This document shows, one piece after another, positions 7,546 to 16,442 of a stretch of 16,442 bases of DNA. The stretch is from contig JAMOOA010000034.1 in the NCBI GenBank assembly GCA_027066255.1, forward strand, positions 1 through 16,442, given 5' to 3'. Numbering within the stretch: the stretch's first letter is position 1; every line of letters begins with the position of its first letter. Made by a program: the position numbers and the translations under genes. This DNA is from Candidatus Altimarinota bacterium (GTDB lineage Bacteria > Patescibacteriota > Gracilibacteria > BD1-5 > UBA6164). Under the pieces are notes generated by a model that worked only from the letters and a program-made list of their open reading frames with translations, had not been told where the DNA came from and made no database searches.

Positions 7546-8160
7546 TTGATTTTGCCAGAAGCCCTCAAACGTCTTATCCAGAACATCTCTCTCTTGCCAG
7601 GAATAGGGGAAAATCGAGCAACAAAACTTGCATTTTTTTTGTTATCTGCAAACGAAAACTATCTCAAGGACTTCAGAAACAACATCGCAGATATAAAAGA
7701 AAATACGGACATCTGTAAGAACTGTGGAGCTATAACTGATAAATGAAAAATAGAATGTAGCACTTGTCTTGATAGAACAAGAAATCATACGAGTATCTGT
7801 ATAGTAGAAGAATACCTCGATATGTTGACTATCGAGCAATCTGGTGGATATGGTGGTGTGTACCATATACTCTGAGGGGCTATTTCCCCTATAAATGGAG
7901 TCTTTGTGGGAGACCTCAATTTTTCGAAACTCTTTGAAAGAATACAAGAATCCGATTCAAAACTCGAACTCATCATCGCAACAAATCCAAATATAGAAGG
8001 AGAAGCCACTACAGCATTTCTCACTGAGGAGATAGAAAAACGCAAACTCAAACACAAGGTTACTATGACACGTTTGAGCCGTGGAATCAGTTCAGGATAC
8101 ATCGAGTATGCTGACAATCTCTCTCTGGTAAATGCCATTAAAGAACGTAAAGAAATATAA
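7546..8160 (+). CDS. recR: RecR recombination mediator
   Basis: This 204-aa protein is the normal RecR length. It acts with RecO (and RecF) to load RecA on SSB-coated gapped DNA. Visible features: N-terminal helix-hairpin-helix SLLPGIGENRATKLAFFLL; zinc finger C57-K-N-C60 ... C71-S-T-C74; Toprim domain from ICIVEEYLDMLTIEQSGGYG through VYHILGGAISPING, IIATNPNIEGEATTAFL, TRLSRGISSG and a C-terminal EYADNLSLVNAI. TGA is Gly at 7744-7746 within the zinc finger loop and in HILGGA. The start is TTG at 7546 (an in-frame TAA lies at 7495-7497 and no ATG lies between); a TTG at 7552 is possible. No Shine-Dalgarno is visible. A 58-aa gene follows after 4 bases. Confidence 0.96.
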
Positions 8161-8164
8161 AACT

Positions 8165-8341
8165 ATGAGTGAATTTGCCCCACCTCCCAGAAAAAAAAGA
8201 GTTACCAAAAGACAGCTCAAAAAGATCCAGCAAAACTACGCAAGAGCCCAAGAAATGGCTCAAGATTTTAGTGAACAAGAAGCTGAAGAAAAGGAGTGAG
8301 AGATAGAAAAACTCGAGGATAAGTTAGATGATGTATTTTAG
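8165..8341 (+). CDS. 58-aa charged protein, unknown, co-transcribed with recR
   Basis: ATG at 8165, four bases after the recR stop, reads MSEFAPPPRKKRVTKRQLKK and on through an acidic second half (EQEAEEKEGEIEKLEDKLDD) to TAG. One TGA (in KEGEIE) is Gly. The N-terminal third is strongly basic, the rest acidic and likely helical or coiled coil. There is no membrane segment. The stop overlaps the stop of the convergent transporter gene (8338-8341). In many bacteria the gene beside recR is the nucleoid protein YbaB; this protein is too short and does not look like YbaB. Function unknown. Confidence 0.72.
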
Positions 8342-9198
8342 AAGAAGAGAAGTATCAAACAAACAATAATCCCCCCAACTCCTATCATTTTTTTATTATC
8401 AATCGAATCTCCAAAAAATACTGCTGATAAAAGGGTTACCAAACCTATAGAACCAGCATTTGCAGCGTTGATATACCCAGGGTTAGGAGCCACGAGATAC
8501 CCGTACACCATAGACTGTTGAAATACTATAAAAAACACAGCTATCAGAACAAGATGTATGACTTCATACTTACTCTGAGGAGTATACTTTCTTTTTTTAA
8601 GAAGTATCTCTCAAACTAGAAATAGAGTTACAAACCCAAGAAGATAGAGATTCATTAAACTTGCTGGAATCCCTTTCTGAGAAAGGTATGTCAAAACAAG
8701 AGCCAGGTTTCCCCATGCAAAAAACGTATATATGGTAGGAATAAGCCAAGAAGAGATGTTACTCTTTGTGAGAGACTTTTTCTCTAAAACGATAAGTGAT
8801 GAAAAAAAGATAATCCCCACTATGAGTAAAATTTTGTACAATGAAAATTCTGCTTGAAGAAAAAACACAGAAAAGAGCGTGGTATAGATAACATAACTTT
8901 TTCCGATTATAAGAGGATATCCAGGGTTTGGGGCATTTTCTAATGCCTTCAAAGAAGCCATATTTGCAAACCAACTTAAGAATACGGCTGAAAAGAAGAG
9001 TATCACTATATCTCCTATTGGGAGTCTCAAAGAGATTCAAGAATACATGTTATAAAAAAGAAACGGAAGCAATGGAGATGCAAACATTGCAAGACTCTTA
9101 ATTTTGAGTGGAGTTTTATATCTCTCTATACTTCTTAATGTGAGGTACAATCCAGTTGAGGAAACTATCAGTATACAAGAAACCAGTATCCAATTCAT
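8338..9198 (-). CDS. EamA-like (DMT superfamily) membrane transporter
   Basis: This 286-aa protein has about ten hydrophobic segments in two similar halves, the hallmark of EamA/DMT exporters. The duplication can be seen directly: the first half has KALENAPNPGYPLIIGKSYV followed by TTLFSVFFLQAE, the second YLVAPNPGYINAANAGSIGL followed by TLLSAVFFGDS, each placing PNPGY at the start of a helix near the half's end. The substrate is unknown. Two TGA codons (in MYSGIS and FLVGEILL) are read as Gly. The ATG at 9198 lies 15 bases after the stop of the yvcK-like gene, so both are probably one transcript. Translation has no visible Shine-Dalgarno. Confidence 0.85.
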
Positions 9199-9213
9199 GG
9201 CTGTGAGATTATA

Positions 9214-10218
9214 TTATATTCTCCCTTCTATAAATTCTTCTATCACTCCTGCTATCTTCGTTGGAGAATGACGTACGAGATCATTATCATTAACCAAGTT
9301 TCTCTCAAGAACTTTATATTTCTTTCACTCAAAGTTCATTTCTGGTTTGAGTTTCACTGGTTTTTTTCATTCTTTTTCCTTGTAAAGAGAAACGGCATTT
9401 TTATCGATATGGCCCGAATTTACAATAACATAGTCTACGACTTCTCCTGCATATTTCTCAATATTATCTATAAAATCTGGGAGCTCGTAAGTGGTAGTTT
9501 CTCCTCTATCTGCCATGATATTACAAACGTATATAATCTTTGCATCTGTCTGAGTGAGAGCCTCTTTCATTCATTTTGAGAGGAGGTTTGGAATGATACT
9601 TGTATAGAAATCTCCAGGTCCGAGGATGATATAGTCTGATTCTAAAATAGCTTTCTCTGCTCTTGGATTAAGACTTCATTCACCTCCAACAAGAAACGCT
9701 TCACTCACATTTTGGTCTGCGTTATGAGTTTTTTCTCCTGGATTGGTATCACTGACATCTATGTTTTTCTCTCCTATAACTTCTGTTCCATCTTCCATAC
9801 GAACTCCTAGATGAACATTTTCTAGTGTCACAGGAATGACTTTTCCTTGAACATCAAACATCTTACAAGCCTGATCAAGTCCAGCCTCAAAACTTCCAGT
9901 AATATCACCTAGTGCTGTAAGAAGTATATTTCCTATCTTGTTTCCTCAGATAACCCCTTCTTCATCAAATTTATATTCAAAAAGTTGTCTCACCATTCCT
10001 GTATCCTTAGCAAGAGCTGCTATTCCCCTTCTGATATCTCCAGGAGGTAGAACTCCATACTCATCACGAATACGTCCTGTTGTTCCTCACGAATCTGTCA
10101 TCGCAATGATTGCAGAAAGATGAAGACTCTCTTTCATCTTCAAATTCTTTAAACCATACAAAACATTAAAGGTTCCAGAACCTCACCCTATAACGGTGAT
10201 ATTTGTTTTATTTTTCAT
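9214..10218 (-). CDS. yvcK: YvcK/CofD-family protein (gluconeogenesis factor type)
   Basis: This 334-aa protein matches the YvcK branch of the CofD fold: VIGGGSGTF at residues 9-17, [20 protein letters not shown] then [58 protein letters not shown], and [20 protein letters not shown]. YvcK of Bacillus binds UDP-sugars and affects cell wall synthesis and growth on gluconeogenic carbon; CofD proper makes coenzyme F420, which is unlikely for this kind of genome. Seven TGA codons are read as Gly, among them the middle Gly of GGG and the first of DSGG. The start at 10218 gives [13 protein letters not shown] plausible promoter lies at 10245-10272. The transporter gene follows. Confidence 0.93.
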
Positions 10219-10244
10219 TTTTTTATCTTTTACTAAGCTTGTAG

Positions 10245-10272
10245 ATTCTAACAAAAAGGACACCGAAAGCAA
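10245..10272 (-). promoter_or_regulatory. Probable yvcK promoter
   Basis: On the minus strand TTGCTT (10272-10267) and TAGAAT (10250-10245) are spaced 16 bases, placing the transcription start about 20 bases before the yvcK ATG. Confidence 0.5.
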
Positions 10273-10278
10273 TTATTA

Positions 10279-10306
10279 TTGACAGTCCTCACAGAATTAT
10301 TATATT
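10279..10306 (+). promoter_or_regulatory. Probable promoter of the 86-aa gene
   Basis: A perfect TTGACA (10279-10284) and TATATT (10301-10306) with a 16-base spacer lie about 30 bases before the ATG at 10338. It is back to back with the yvcK promoter. Confidence 0.6.
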
Positions 10307-10337
10307 CTATATATGTATATCTTCTATCTACTCAAAA

Positions 10338-10598
10338 ATGGGAAATGTATTAGATTTTTCTAGTGGTAATGAATTAAAAAAGGGAGACACCTACACACCC
10401 CTCTCTCATGGGATCATATGAGATGCCCTTGTCTACCCATGAGAGGAAAGAGGGGAAAGTATTACAATACTAAAAATAAGAGATGGTTATATAGAAGTAC
10501 AATTTCAATGATGAATCATAAGAACAACCAAAGAAGTAATATTTAACATATTATCCTGAAAGAAATATATTTCCCAAGAAGAAAGCCTTGCAGCCTAG
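10338..10598 (+). CDS. 86-aa protein, unknown
   Basis: ATG at 10338 reads MGNVLDFSSGNELKKGDTYT and on to a TAG at 10596-10598. The sequence is soluble-looking with alternating hydrophobic and polar residues (SITILKIRDGYIEVQFQGG), suggesting a small beta-rich domain, then a helix (TTKEVIFNIL). I recognise no family. Five of its eleven Gly are TGA, including a tandem TGA-TGA at 10509-10514, so it can only be read in full with the altered code. It has its own promoter and a good terminator whose loop contains the stop codon, so it is a complete single-gene unit. Confidence 0.78.
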
Positions 10599-10612
10599 CA
10601 GGGTCTTTTTTT
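10585..10612 (+). terminator. Rho-independent terminator of the 86-aa gene
   Basis: GCCTTGC (10585-10591) pairs with GCAGGGT (10598-10604) around a 6-base loop, followed by TC and seven T. The TAG stop of the 86-aa gene ends at the loop edge. Confidence 0.8.
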
Positions 10613-10641
10613 GTTTGTAAATAAAAAGATTTCTTCTTACA

Positions 10642-10702
10642 AGAATATATATTCTTTATTTGACAAATACTATTTTTATGTGTTATAGTAAATATATATT
10701 CT
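10642..10702 (+). promoter_or_regulatory. Strong promoter flanked by two copies of a 12-base site
   Basis: TTGACA (10660-10665) and the extended -10 TGTTATAGT (10681-10689; hexamer 10684-10689) with an 18-base spacer form the best promoter in the window. The 12-mer AATATATATTCT occurs at 10644-10655, just before the -35, and again at 10691-10702, about where transcription starts. The first copy is part of a perfect 14-base palindrome (10642-10655). This is the layout of a repressor with paired operators, but the sites are A/T-only apart from one C/G pair, and the local sequence is A/T-rich. Confidence 0.6.
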
Positions 10703-10721
10703 ATTTACTTATCTATTTTTT

Positions 10722-10841
10722 ATGAATTCTGTTGAACAACTTATTACTATTGAAGAAATATCTGCTAACCAAATTTCTGGAACCGAAGAAGATTTTTGGA
10801 AAAAAGTTACCAGTATTCTTGGAGAAGAAATGATGTACTAA
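10722..10841 (+). CDS. 39-aa acidic protein, unknown
   Basis: ATG at 10722 reads MNSVEQLITIEEISANQISG and ends ILGEEMMY before TAA at 10839-10841. It is acidic, with no membrane segment and no TGA codon. It lies about 25 bases after the start point predicted from the strong promoter upstream, which is the main reason to believe it. It is convergent with alaS (4 bases between stops) and no terminator is visible between them, so its transcript may run on as antisense to the alaS 3' end. I recognise no family, and it has no Shine-Dalgarno. Confidence 0.5.
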   Translation: MNSVEQLITIEEISANQISGTEEDFWKKVTSILGEEMMY

Positions 10842-10845
10842 GCCT

Positions 10846-12756
10846 CTACTTTTGTAGAACTGCTTTTATTCTCCTCACTCCTCGGCTACTTGCCTGTTCT
10901 TTCTTGATTTTAAAAGCTCCCATATCTTTTGACGTTTCTACGTGTGGCCCTCCACAGAGCTCCGTAGAAAATATTTCATCATCACTTTTCATTGTGTAGA
11001 CCTTTACAACGTCTGGGTATTTTTCCCAGAAACTTCCTACTACCCCGGCATCTATTGCAGATTGCTTTGGCATCTCTTCTACTCACACCTTCATTCCTGA
11101 TTGTATCGCGTGGTTTACAAATACTTCTACTTCATCAAGTTGCTCTCTTGTAACTTTTTCTCCGTGAGAAAAATCAAAACGAAGTCTTTCTGCTGTGATA
11201 TTGGATCCTTTTTGAAATACGTGATCTCCCAAAACTTTTCTAAGTCATGCAAGCAATAGGTGTGTTGCTGTGTGGAGTTCAGTTGTCGCAACAGAGTCGT
11301 CAGCTAGTCCTCACTTGAACTTTTGTTCCGCTCCTTTTCGAGAAAGGGCTTTATGTTCCTCAAATGCCTTCTCAAATCCTACTCTATCAACTGTAAGTCC
11401 TTGTTCTAGAGCGAGGTCCTCTGTAAGTTCTATCGGAAAACCGTATGTATCATAGAGTTTAAAAGCTTTCGTTCCAGCTACTTGGGTTATTCTCTTTCCA
11501 CTTCTTTCAAATGCTATTTCAAATCCTTTCAAGAGTTTCTGGAATTCTTTAAGTCATTTTTCTAAAGTTGTAAGAAACTGTTTTTCTTCTGCCTCTATTT
11601 CCTTGAGTATAAAGTCTCTTTGTCATGCAAGTTCCGTATAATGGTCTTTATACTCTTCTATCACTTCCTTTGCCACTTCTACTGAAAGTCCTGACTCTAT
11701 CCCGAGATCACGAGCAAAGCGAATAGCACGTCTGAGCATTCTACGAGTAAAATACCCTTGATCCTTGTTGCTTGGAACAGCTCCATCTCCTATGAGAAAC
11801 GTTACTACTCTGAGGTGATCCATAATAACACGAAATGCTTTTGTTTCGGTCTCATCTGCTCCATATTTCTTCCCTGAGAATGTTTCTATTTGGTTTCTAA
11901 TTCCATCAAATAGATCTCACTTGAAGACATCTGGTTCATCAGTTATCGCAACTGCAAGTCTCTCCAGTCCTCCTCAGAAATCTATATTTTTATTTTCGAG
12001 TTCTTCAAATCCATTTTCTGTTTTTTTATATTGCATGAAAACATTGTTTCCAAACTCAAGAAATCTCCCACAGTCACAAGCTGGATGACATGGTTGGTCT
12101 GACCATTCAGATTTCTCGTGAAATCCATGATGTTCTCCAAAATCCCAAAACATTTCCGAATCTGGTCCTCATGGTTCTCCTACAGGCATTTTTTCGGGAA
12201 GTCCAGCCCTACTCCACCAGTTTTCTCCTTCGTCGAAATAGAATATCCTTCCTCCTTGCATTCATTTTTCTTTTGCGTGTTCTACAGCTGGAGCTTCTAC
12301 TCATTTTTCTGCAAAAAGCTTTTGCCACATTTTCACAGCCTCCTCATCTTTGGGAATTCACAGCTCAGTATTTCCTCTATAAACCGTGATATATAATTTC
12401 TCAGGGTTCAGTCCAAGTTCATTGACGTAAAAATCAAAAGCCCACTGTATCTGTTCTTCCTTGAAATAATCTCCGAGTGACCAGTTTCCCAGCATCTCAA
12501 AAAATGTCGTATGTCTATTATCTCCGACATCATCTATATCTGCAGCGCGAAAACACTTCTGAGAATCTACGATACGTGTTCCTAAAGGGTGTTTTTCTCC
12601 AAGTAGATACGGAACCATAGGTTGCATACCACTTCCTGTAAAGAGCGTTGTTGGATCATTTTCTGGAATAAGCGAAGCTGAAGGAACCCTTTTATGTCAC
12701 TTTTCTTCAAAAAATTTGAGATATTTCTCACGAATTTGTTTGCTACTGAGTTTCAT
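10846..12756 (-). CDS. alaS: Alanyl-tRNA synthetase, lacking the C-terminal domain
   Basis: This 636-aa enzyme charges tRNA-Ala. Catalytic part: [32 protein letters not shown] [59 protein letters not shown], and [20 protein letters not shown] followed by [10 protein letters not shown]. The editing domain keeps its zinc ligands, HTATH (about residue 493) and CGGPH (about residue 600). The protein stops just after the editing domain (RRIKAVLQK); E. coli AlaRS is about 876 aa and continues with a coiled coil and the C-Ala domain, which are absent. The ATG at 12756 gives the normal N-terminus. About ten TGA codons are read as Gly. A -10 TATAAT lies 38 bases upstream. Confidence 0.97.
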
Positions 12757-12793
12757 AATATTTTTCTGTTCAATGGTATATGATTGTCCCTTT

Positions 12794-12816
12794 ATTATAG
12801 AGAAAATCTCTTTTTT
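12794..12816 (-). promoter_or_regulatory. Possible alaS promoter
   Basis: On the minus strand a perfect TATAAT (12799-12794) lies about 38 bases before the alaS start, preceded by TTGAAA at a somewhat short spacing of 15 bases. Confidence 0.45.
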
Positions 12817-12888
12817 TCAAGACAGAGTCTCATTTTTGCAAAAAACTGAGATATATGATATTTTTAAGAGGTATTATAAAAAAGAAAA

Positions 12889-14646
12889 ATGTCCACTACA
12901 GATAAAAATCTCGATTGACTGCTAGAAAATACAGAAAAGAAAATACGTGAAGAGACTTTAAAAATTCTTGATGAGGCTAAGTCCGTCCTCAGAAAAATAG
13001 CAGAAATCGACTCCGAGAGTTCTAAGAGGTATATATTTGCTCTTTCAGAATACGAAGATCTCAGAAAGAATATCATAGAAAACTTTCTACAAGATCAGAA
13101 AATAACAGAAACGGAACTCACAGAGATAAGAAAAGATTTTGAAGGAAATTTTTACACTAAAGCTATAAATATAATAAAAGTATATAAGGAAAGAGGGAGT
13201 TTTTCTGCTATGTCTCGCAAAGAAAAAGAAGCTCTTTCAGATTCTTCTGATGAGTCTTTATTTTTCATAAAATCAAAACAAGACATACTTGATTTTTATG
13301 ACACATTTCCAAAGCATAAGGAACCTAAAGAATTGACAAAACTTCATCCATCTCTTAAAACAGACAAAGAAGTTATACAGAAGATACTACTAGAGTCCGA
13401 TCAACCATTTGATGAGAATATAGCAAAATATATTCCAAGAGAGTTCTTTCAAACAAAAGAAAATGTAGATTTTCTCATAAAAAACTCTAAGTTTCAAGAA
13501 TCCCATATAAAAAACCTTTTTTTAACATCAATATTAAGAAAATGTAGAGATAATCTCCCTCTTATCAAAGAAATCATCAATGATAAGAATATATTTTCTA
13601 ATAAAGAGGAGAGTATATATTTTATTCCCGTAAGTATTTCAAAAGATAGAGGAATTTTACTAGAGTTATGATATAATCAAAGTAATATTGAGACTCTCTT
13701 GAAATCACAAGGTGAAAATCAAGAGACAGCCAAGAGAGTTATATTTAAAATCCAGAAAAATCTTCCCTTAAATGAAAGAGAGTTATGAGTTCTCTCAACT
13801 TATATTGAGTTACATGGGACTAAAAAAATAGAGGGTGAATTGCTGATGCTCTTCTCTAAGAGGAACAATGCATCTCTATTTTTAGATCTTGAGGTTCTTC
13901 ATGATGACCTAGATTTTATGAAGAAGCTCATAGAGAGAAATCCTGATTTTGGGTATCAGGAATATGTTTCTGTAGATGTTGCTGAAAATAAAGATTTTCA
14001 ACAGAAAAGAAAGAGAGGATTAAGAAGGATTGAAAGAGAAGAAAGGGAAAAGCAGAAAGAAGGAAAAAGCGAAGAAAACAAGAAAGATATTTTCATTCCT
14101 GAAGAAGCAAAAGAAAGCAATAATATTATTTCTTCTCTCAATCTTACTTCTGAAGAAGCAAAAACACTCACTTCTGATGAACTCACTATCATACAAAACT
14201 CTCCCAAAGAAAAAGATAACTTCTTACGCTTCAAGGATACACTCAGAGACTTGAATATGGAAGATATATGGATGTATAGAAATAGTATCTTCAAAGTTAT
14301 ATGAGGAAGTAATACTCTTGGTTTTAGTACCAGTGATGGAGATTATTTATCCATAAATGAAATAAAAATATTTCTCGGAAGTGTTATTTATAGTATCAAA
14401 GATAAACTTGATAAAAGCGAGCAAGGTACCGTACAACAATTGAAATGAGGAAAACTCAGTTTTGAAGAAACAACAGCCATTATAAAACAAATCAATAGAG
14501 TGAGTCCGTTAATTGGGGAAAAAAACAATGGAAAACTCGTAAATGCGAGAAGTCGAATCTGAGGTTTTTTTCAGGAAAAATTTATAACTCTTGGAGGATC
14601 TATTCCTTTTAAAAAAGATGAATTCGAAGAATCTCTTAAAAAATAA
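12889..14646 (+). CDS. 585-aa protein, unknown, highly charged
   Basis: This is the largest gene of unknown function here. With TGA = Gly it runs unbroken from ATG 12889 to TAA 14644-14646, through six TGA codons; the first is codon 10, so a standard-code annotation would start about 107 residues late at 13210 and break the rest. It has no signal peptide or membrane segment. The N-terminal third is helical and Lys/Glu-rich. A very charged linker (about residues 370-400, RKRGLRRIEREEREKQKEGK) separates it from a C-terminal part with ITSEEAK-like NLTSEEAKTLTSDELTIIQ, FLRFKDTLRDLNMEDIWMYR and IGGFFQEKFITLGGSIPF. No catalytic motif is apparent. It ends at a strong bidirectional terminator, so it is a single-gene unit divergent from alaS. 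Confidence 0.88.
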
Positions 14647-14670
14647 AAAACTCCCTTTCGGGAGTTTTTT
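14645..14670. terminator. Bidirectional terminator between the 585-aa gene and gyrA
   Basis: CTCCC (14651-14655), loop TTTC, GGGAG (14660-14664) is flanked by six A on the left and six T on the right, so it can end transcription in both directions. It lies directly after the stop at 14646 and 9 bases beyond the gyrA stop. Confidence 0.9.
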
Positions 14671-14678
14671 ATTTTCTT

Positions 14679-16442
14679 TTACACTACAGCACTATCATCA
14701 TCTTCAGATTCTCTAATAATAGAAGCTCTGATTATCTCATCTGATTTGTTCTTGAGCTTTGTAAGTATCACTCCTTGTGTGACTCTTGAAGTCGTCCTTA
14801 CTCACTTGAGATTGATACGAATCGTTTGTCCTGATTTACTAATCAAGATAACATCACTTTCTTTTTTATCTTCTTCTGTAAGTATTTTTGCTGAAACGAG
14901 CCTCCCTGTTTTCTTCGTAACGGCCATAGCCTTAACCCCAGCTCCTCCTCTTTTTTGATTTCTATATTCTTCTATTTTCGTAATTTTCCCGAGCCCATTC
15001 TCCGTTGCTATAAATACAAATTTATTTTCTTCTCCAACTATTGCGACTTCTATAACTCTATCATCTCACTTGAGGTTGATTCCTCTTACCCCAGCAGCAG
15101 CTCTTCCCATTGGACGAACATCTGTTTCATTAAACTGAATAGCTTTTCCTTGACGGGTTGCGATAAATATATTGTCTTCTCAAGTAGTAGTTTTTACCCA
15201 GCTGAGTTCGTCTCCATCTCTCACTCCTACAACTTTGAGTCCATTTGCGCGGATGTTTTTTACTTGATCCATATCAAGTTTCTTCACCACTCAGCCTTTA
15301 CTTACAAAGAAAAGAAATTTCTTCTCTTCCCTAGAAATATCAAGAATTGCAGCTATCTCTTCTCCTTTTTGGAGGTTAAGAAGATTCACAACTGGTTGTC
15401 ATTTTGCTATCCTTGTTGTTTCTGGTATCTCATAAGCTGGGATAGTAAACACTCTCCCTTGGGTTGTAAAAAAGAGTAAATCGCTATGATTTTGTGTTGG
15501 GACTACAAGATATATCTCGTCATTCTCTTTCGTTGCTGTTGTGATTCATTTTCCTCCTCTTCTTTGAGTCCTAAAAGAACTTGCTTTAAGTCTCTTAATA
15601 TAGCTATTTTTCGTATACACAATAACCACATCTTCGTTTGGAATCGTGTCTTTCGCGTTGAACTCTCCTACTTTCCCAGAATGAACCTGTGTTCTTCTCT
15701 CGTCTCCAAATGATGTTTTTACATCTGCAAGCTCTTCTCCGATAATAGCAACAATCCTCTCTGGTTTTGCCAAGATATCCTTGAGATCAGCAATGAGAAG
15801 AAGTTTATCTTTGAGTTCGTCTTCTATCTTTTGTCTTTCAAGTCCTGCAAGTTTCTGGAGTTTCATTTCGAGAATTGCGTCAGCCTGAATAACTGAGAAA
15901 TCCCATTTCTTCATCAGATTCGTTCTCGCGTCGTCTTTGGTACTACTTGCCTTTATCGTTTTGATTATTTCATCAATATGATCAAGAGCCTTTTTGAGTC
16001 ACTCAAGTATATGTGCTCTCGCTTCTGCTATCTGGAGTTCGTACTGAGTTCTTCTCGTTACTACTTCTTTTCTATGTACGATAAATTCCCAGAGAAGTTC
16101 TTTAAGATTAAACAACTTTGGTTGCGTTCCTCTTTCTCCCAAACCTATCATATTAAAACCAAAACTTGTTTGGAGTGGAGTCATCTTGTAGAGTTGGTTG
16201 AGTATTTTCTTTGGAAAGCTATCTTTTTTGAGTTCTACTACTACTCTCACACTGTCTTTGTTTGATTCATCTCTAATATCACTGATACCCACTATTTTTT
16301 TCTCACGAACGAGATCAGCCATCTTGAGAACCATATTTGCTTTATTGAGTCCGTATGGAATCTCTGAGATCAAGATAAACTTTCTTCCCTTGTTGTTTTC
16401 TTCTATGCTCGCAATACCTCTCATGATAACCGAACCACGCCC
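14679..16442 (-). CDS. gyrA: DNA gyrase subunit A, 5' end off the right edge
   Basis: The window holds the last 587 codons of GyrA, the DNA-cleaving subunit of gyrase. The sequence enters at GRGSVIMRGIASIEEN, after the active-site Tyr region. It continues through the tower and coiled-coil region (LLWEFIVHRKEVVTRRTQYE, DAILEMKLQKLAGLERQKIE) and the C-terminal beta-pinwheel with repeated blades (TTQGRVFTIPAYEIPE, VSKGGVVKKLDMDQVKN, ATRQGKAIQFNETDVRPMGR, ATENGLGKITKIEEYR, SKSGQTIRINLKGVRTTSR). The GyrA box QRRGGKG, which separates GyrA from ParC, is present; its last Gly is TGA at 15546-15548. At least seven TGA codons are read as Gly. It ends SEDDDSAVV, an acidic tail typical of GyrA. Confidence 0.97.

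Noticed and set aside
10642..10702. The repeated AATATATATTCT as a CRISPR or mobile-element trace.
   Set aside because: There are only two 12-base copies placed around a promoter, no spacer pattern and no cas or transposase gene in the window.
14679..16442. ParC instead of GyrA.
   Set aside because: The complete GyrA box QRRGGKG, once TGA is read as Gly, and the acidic tail fit GyrA.

Overview
The window looks like a piece of chromosome from an AT-rich Patescibacteria (CPR) bacterium that reads UGA as glycine, that is, genetic code 25 of Gracilibacteria (BD1-5/GN02) or Absconditabacteria (SR1). Nearly every conserved gene is cut by in-frame TGA, and each TGA that falls in a known motif sits where the family has Gly: DLGVSS and RGFSF in RsmH, DIGCGTG in a methyltransferase, the last Gly of the GyrA box, LGG in RecR. 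Trp is encoded by TGG, and genes stop only at TAA or TAG. All coordinates below use TGA = Gly.

Layout. 1-5015 (mostly minus) is a SUF iron-sulfur cluster locus: sufC, sufB, a SufA/IscA-like A-type carrier, sufD and the 5' part of sufS, which runs off the left edge. Two small plus-strand genes for probable membrane proteins lie between them (1149-1358 and about 3967-4162). 5016-6669 (plus) is a cell division/envelope remnant: rsmH followed by an ftsL-like gene, behind a leader that may hold tiny coupled ORFs. 6677-7360 (minus) is a SAM methyltransferase. 7546-8341 (plus) is recR plus a 58-aa protein. 8338-10218 (minus) is an EamA-type transporter and a YvcK/CofD-family gene, probably one operon. 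10338-10841 (plus) holds two small unknown genes (86 and 39 aa), the second behind the best promoter in the window. 10846-12756 (minus) is alaS, which lacks the usual C-terminal domain. 12889-14646 (plus) is a 585-aa unknown protein. A bidirectional terminator separates it from gyrA (minus, 14679 to the right edge, 5' end missing).

The most unusual feature is short palindromic repeats embedded in frame within coding genes. sufS carries a 63-bp element (exactly 21 codons) in a loop before the PLP-lysine segment. sufC carries a different 38-bp palindrome between Walker A and the signature motif. Probable eroded copies of the first element lie in the methyltransferase gene and upstream of recR. 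In sufS the frame through the element passes a TGA at its edge, which would end translation in a standard-code host and is Gly here, so UGA recoding may widen the places where such repeats are tolerated. Most genes have no visible Shine-Dalgarno sequence; the few clear ones precede the small ORFs.
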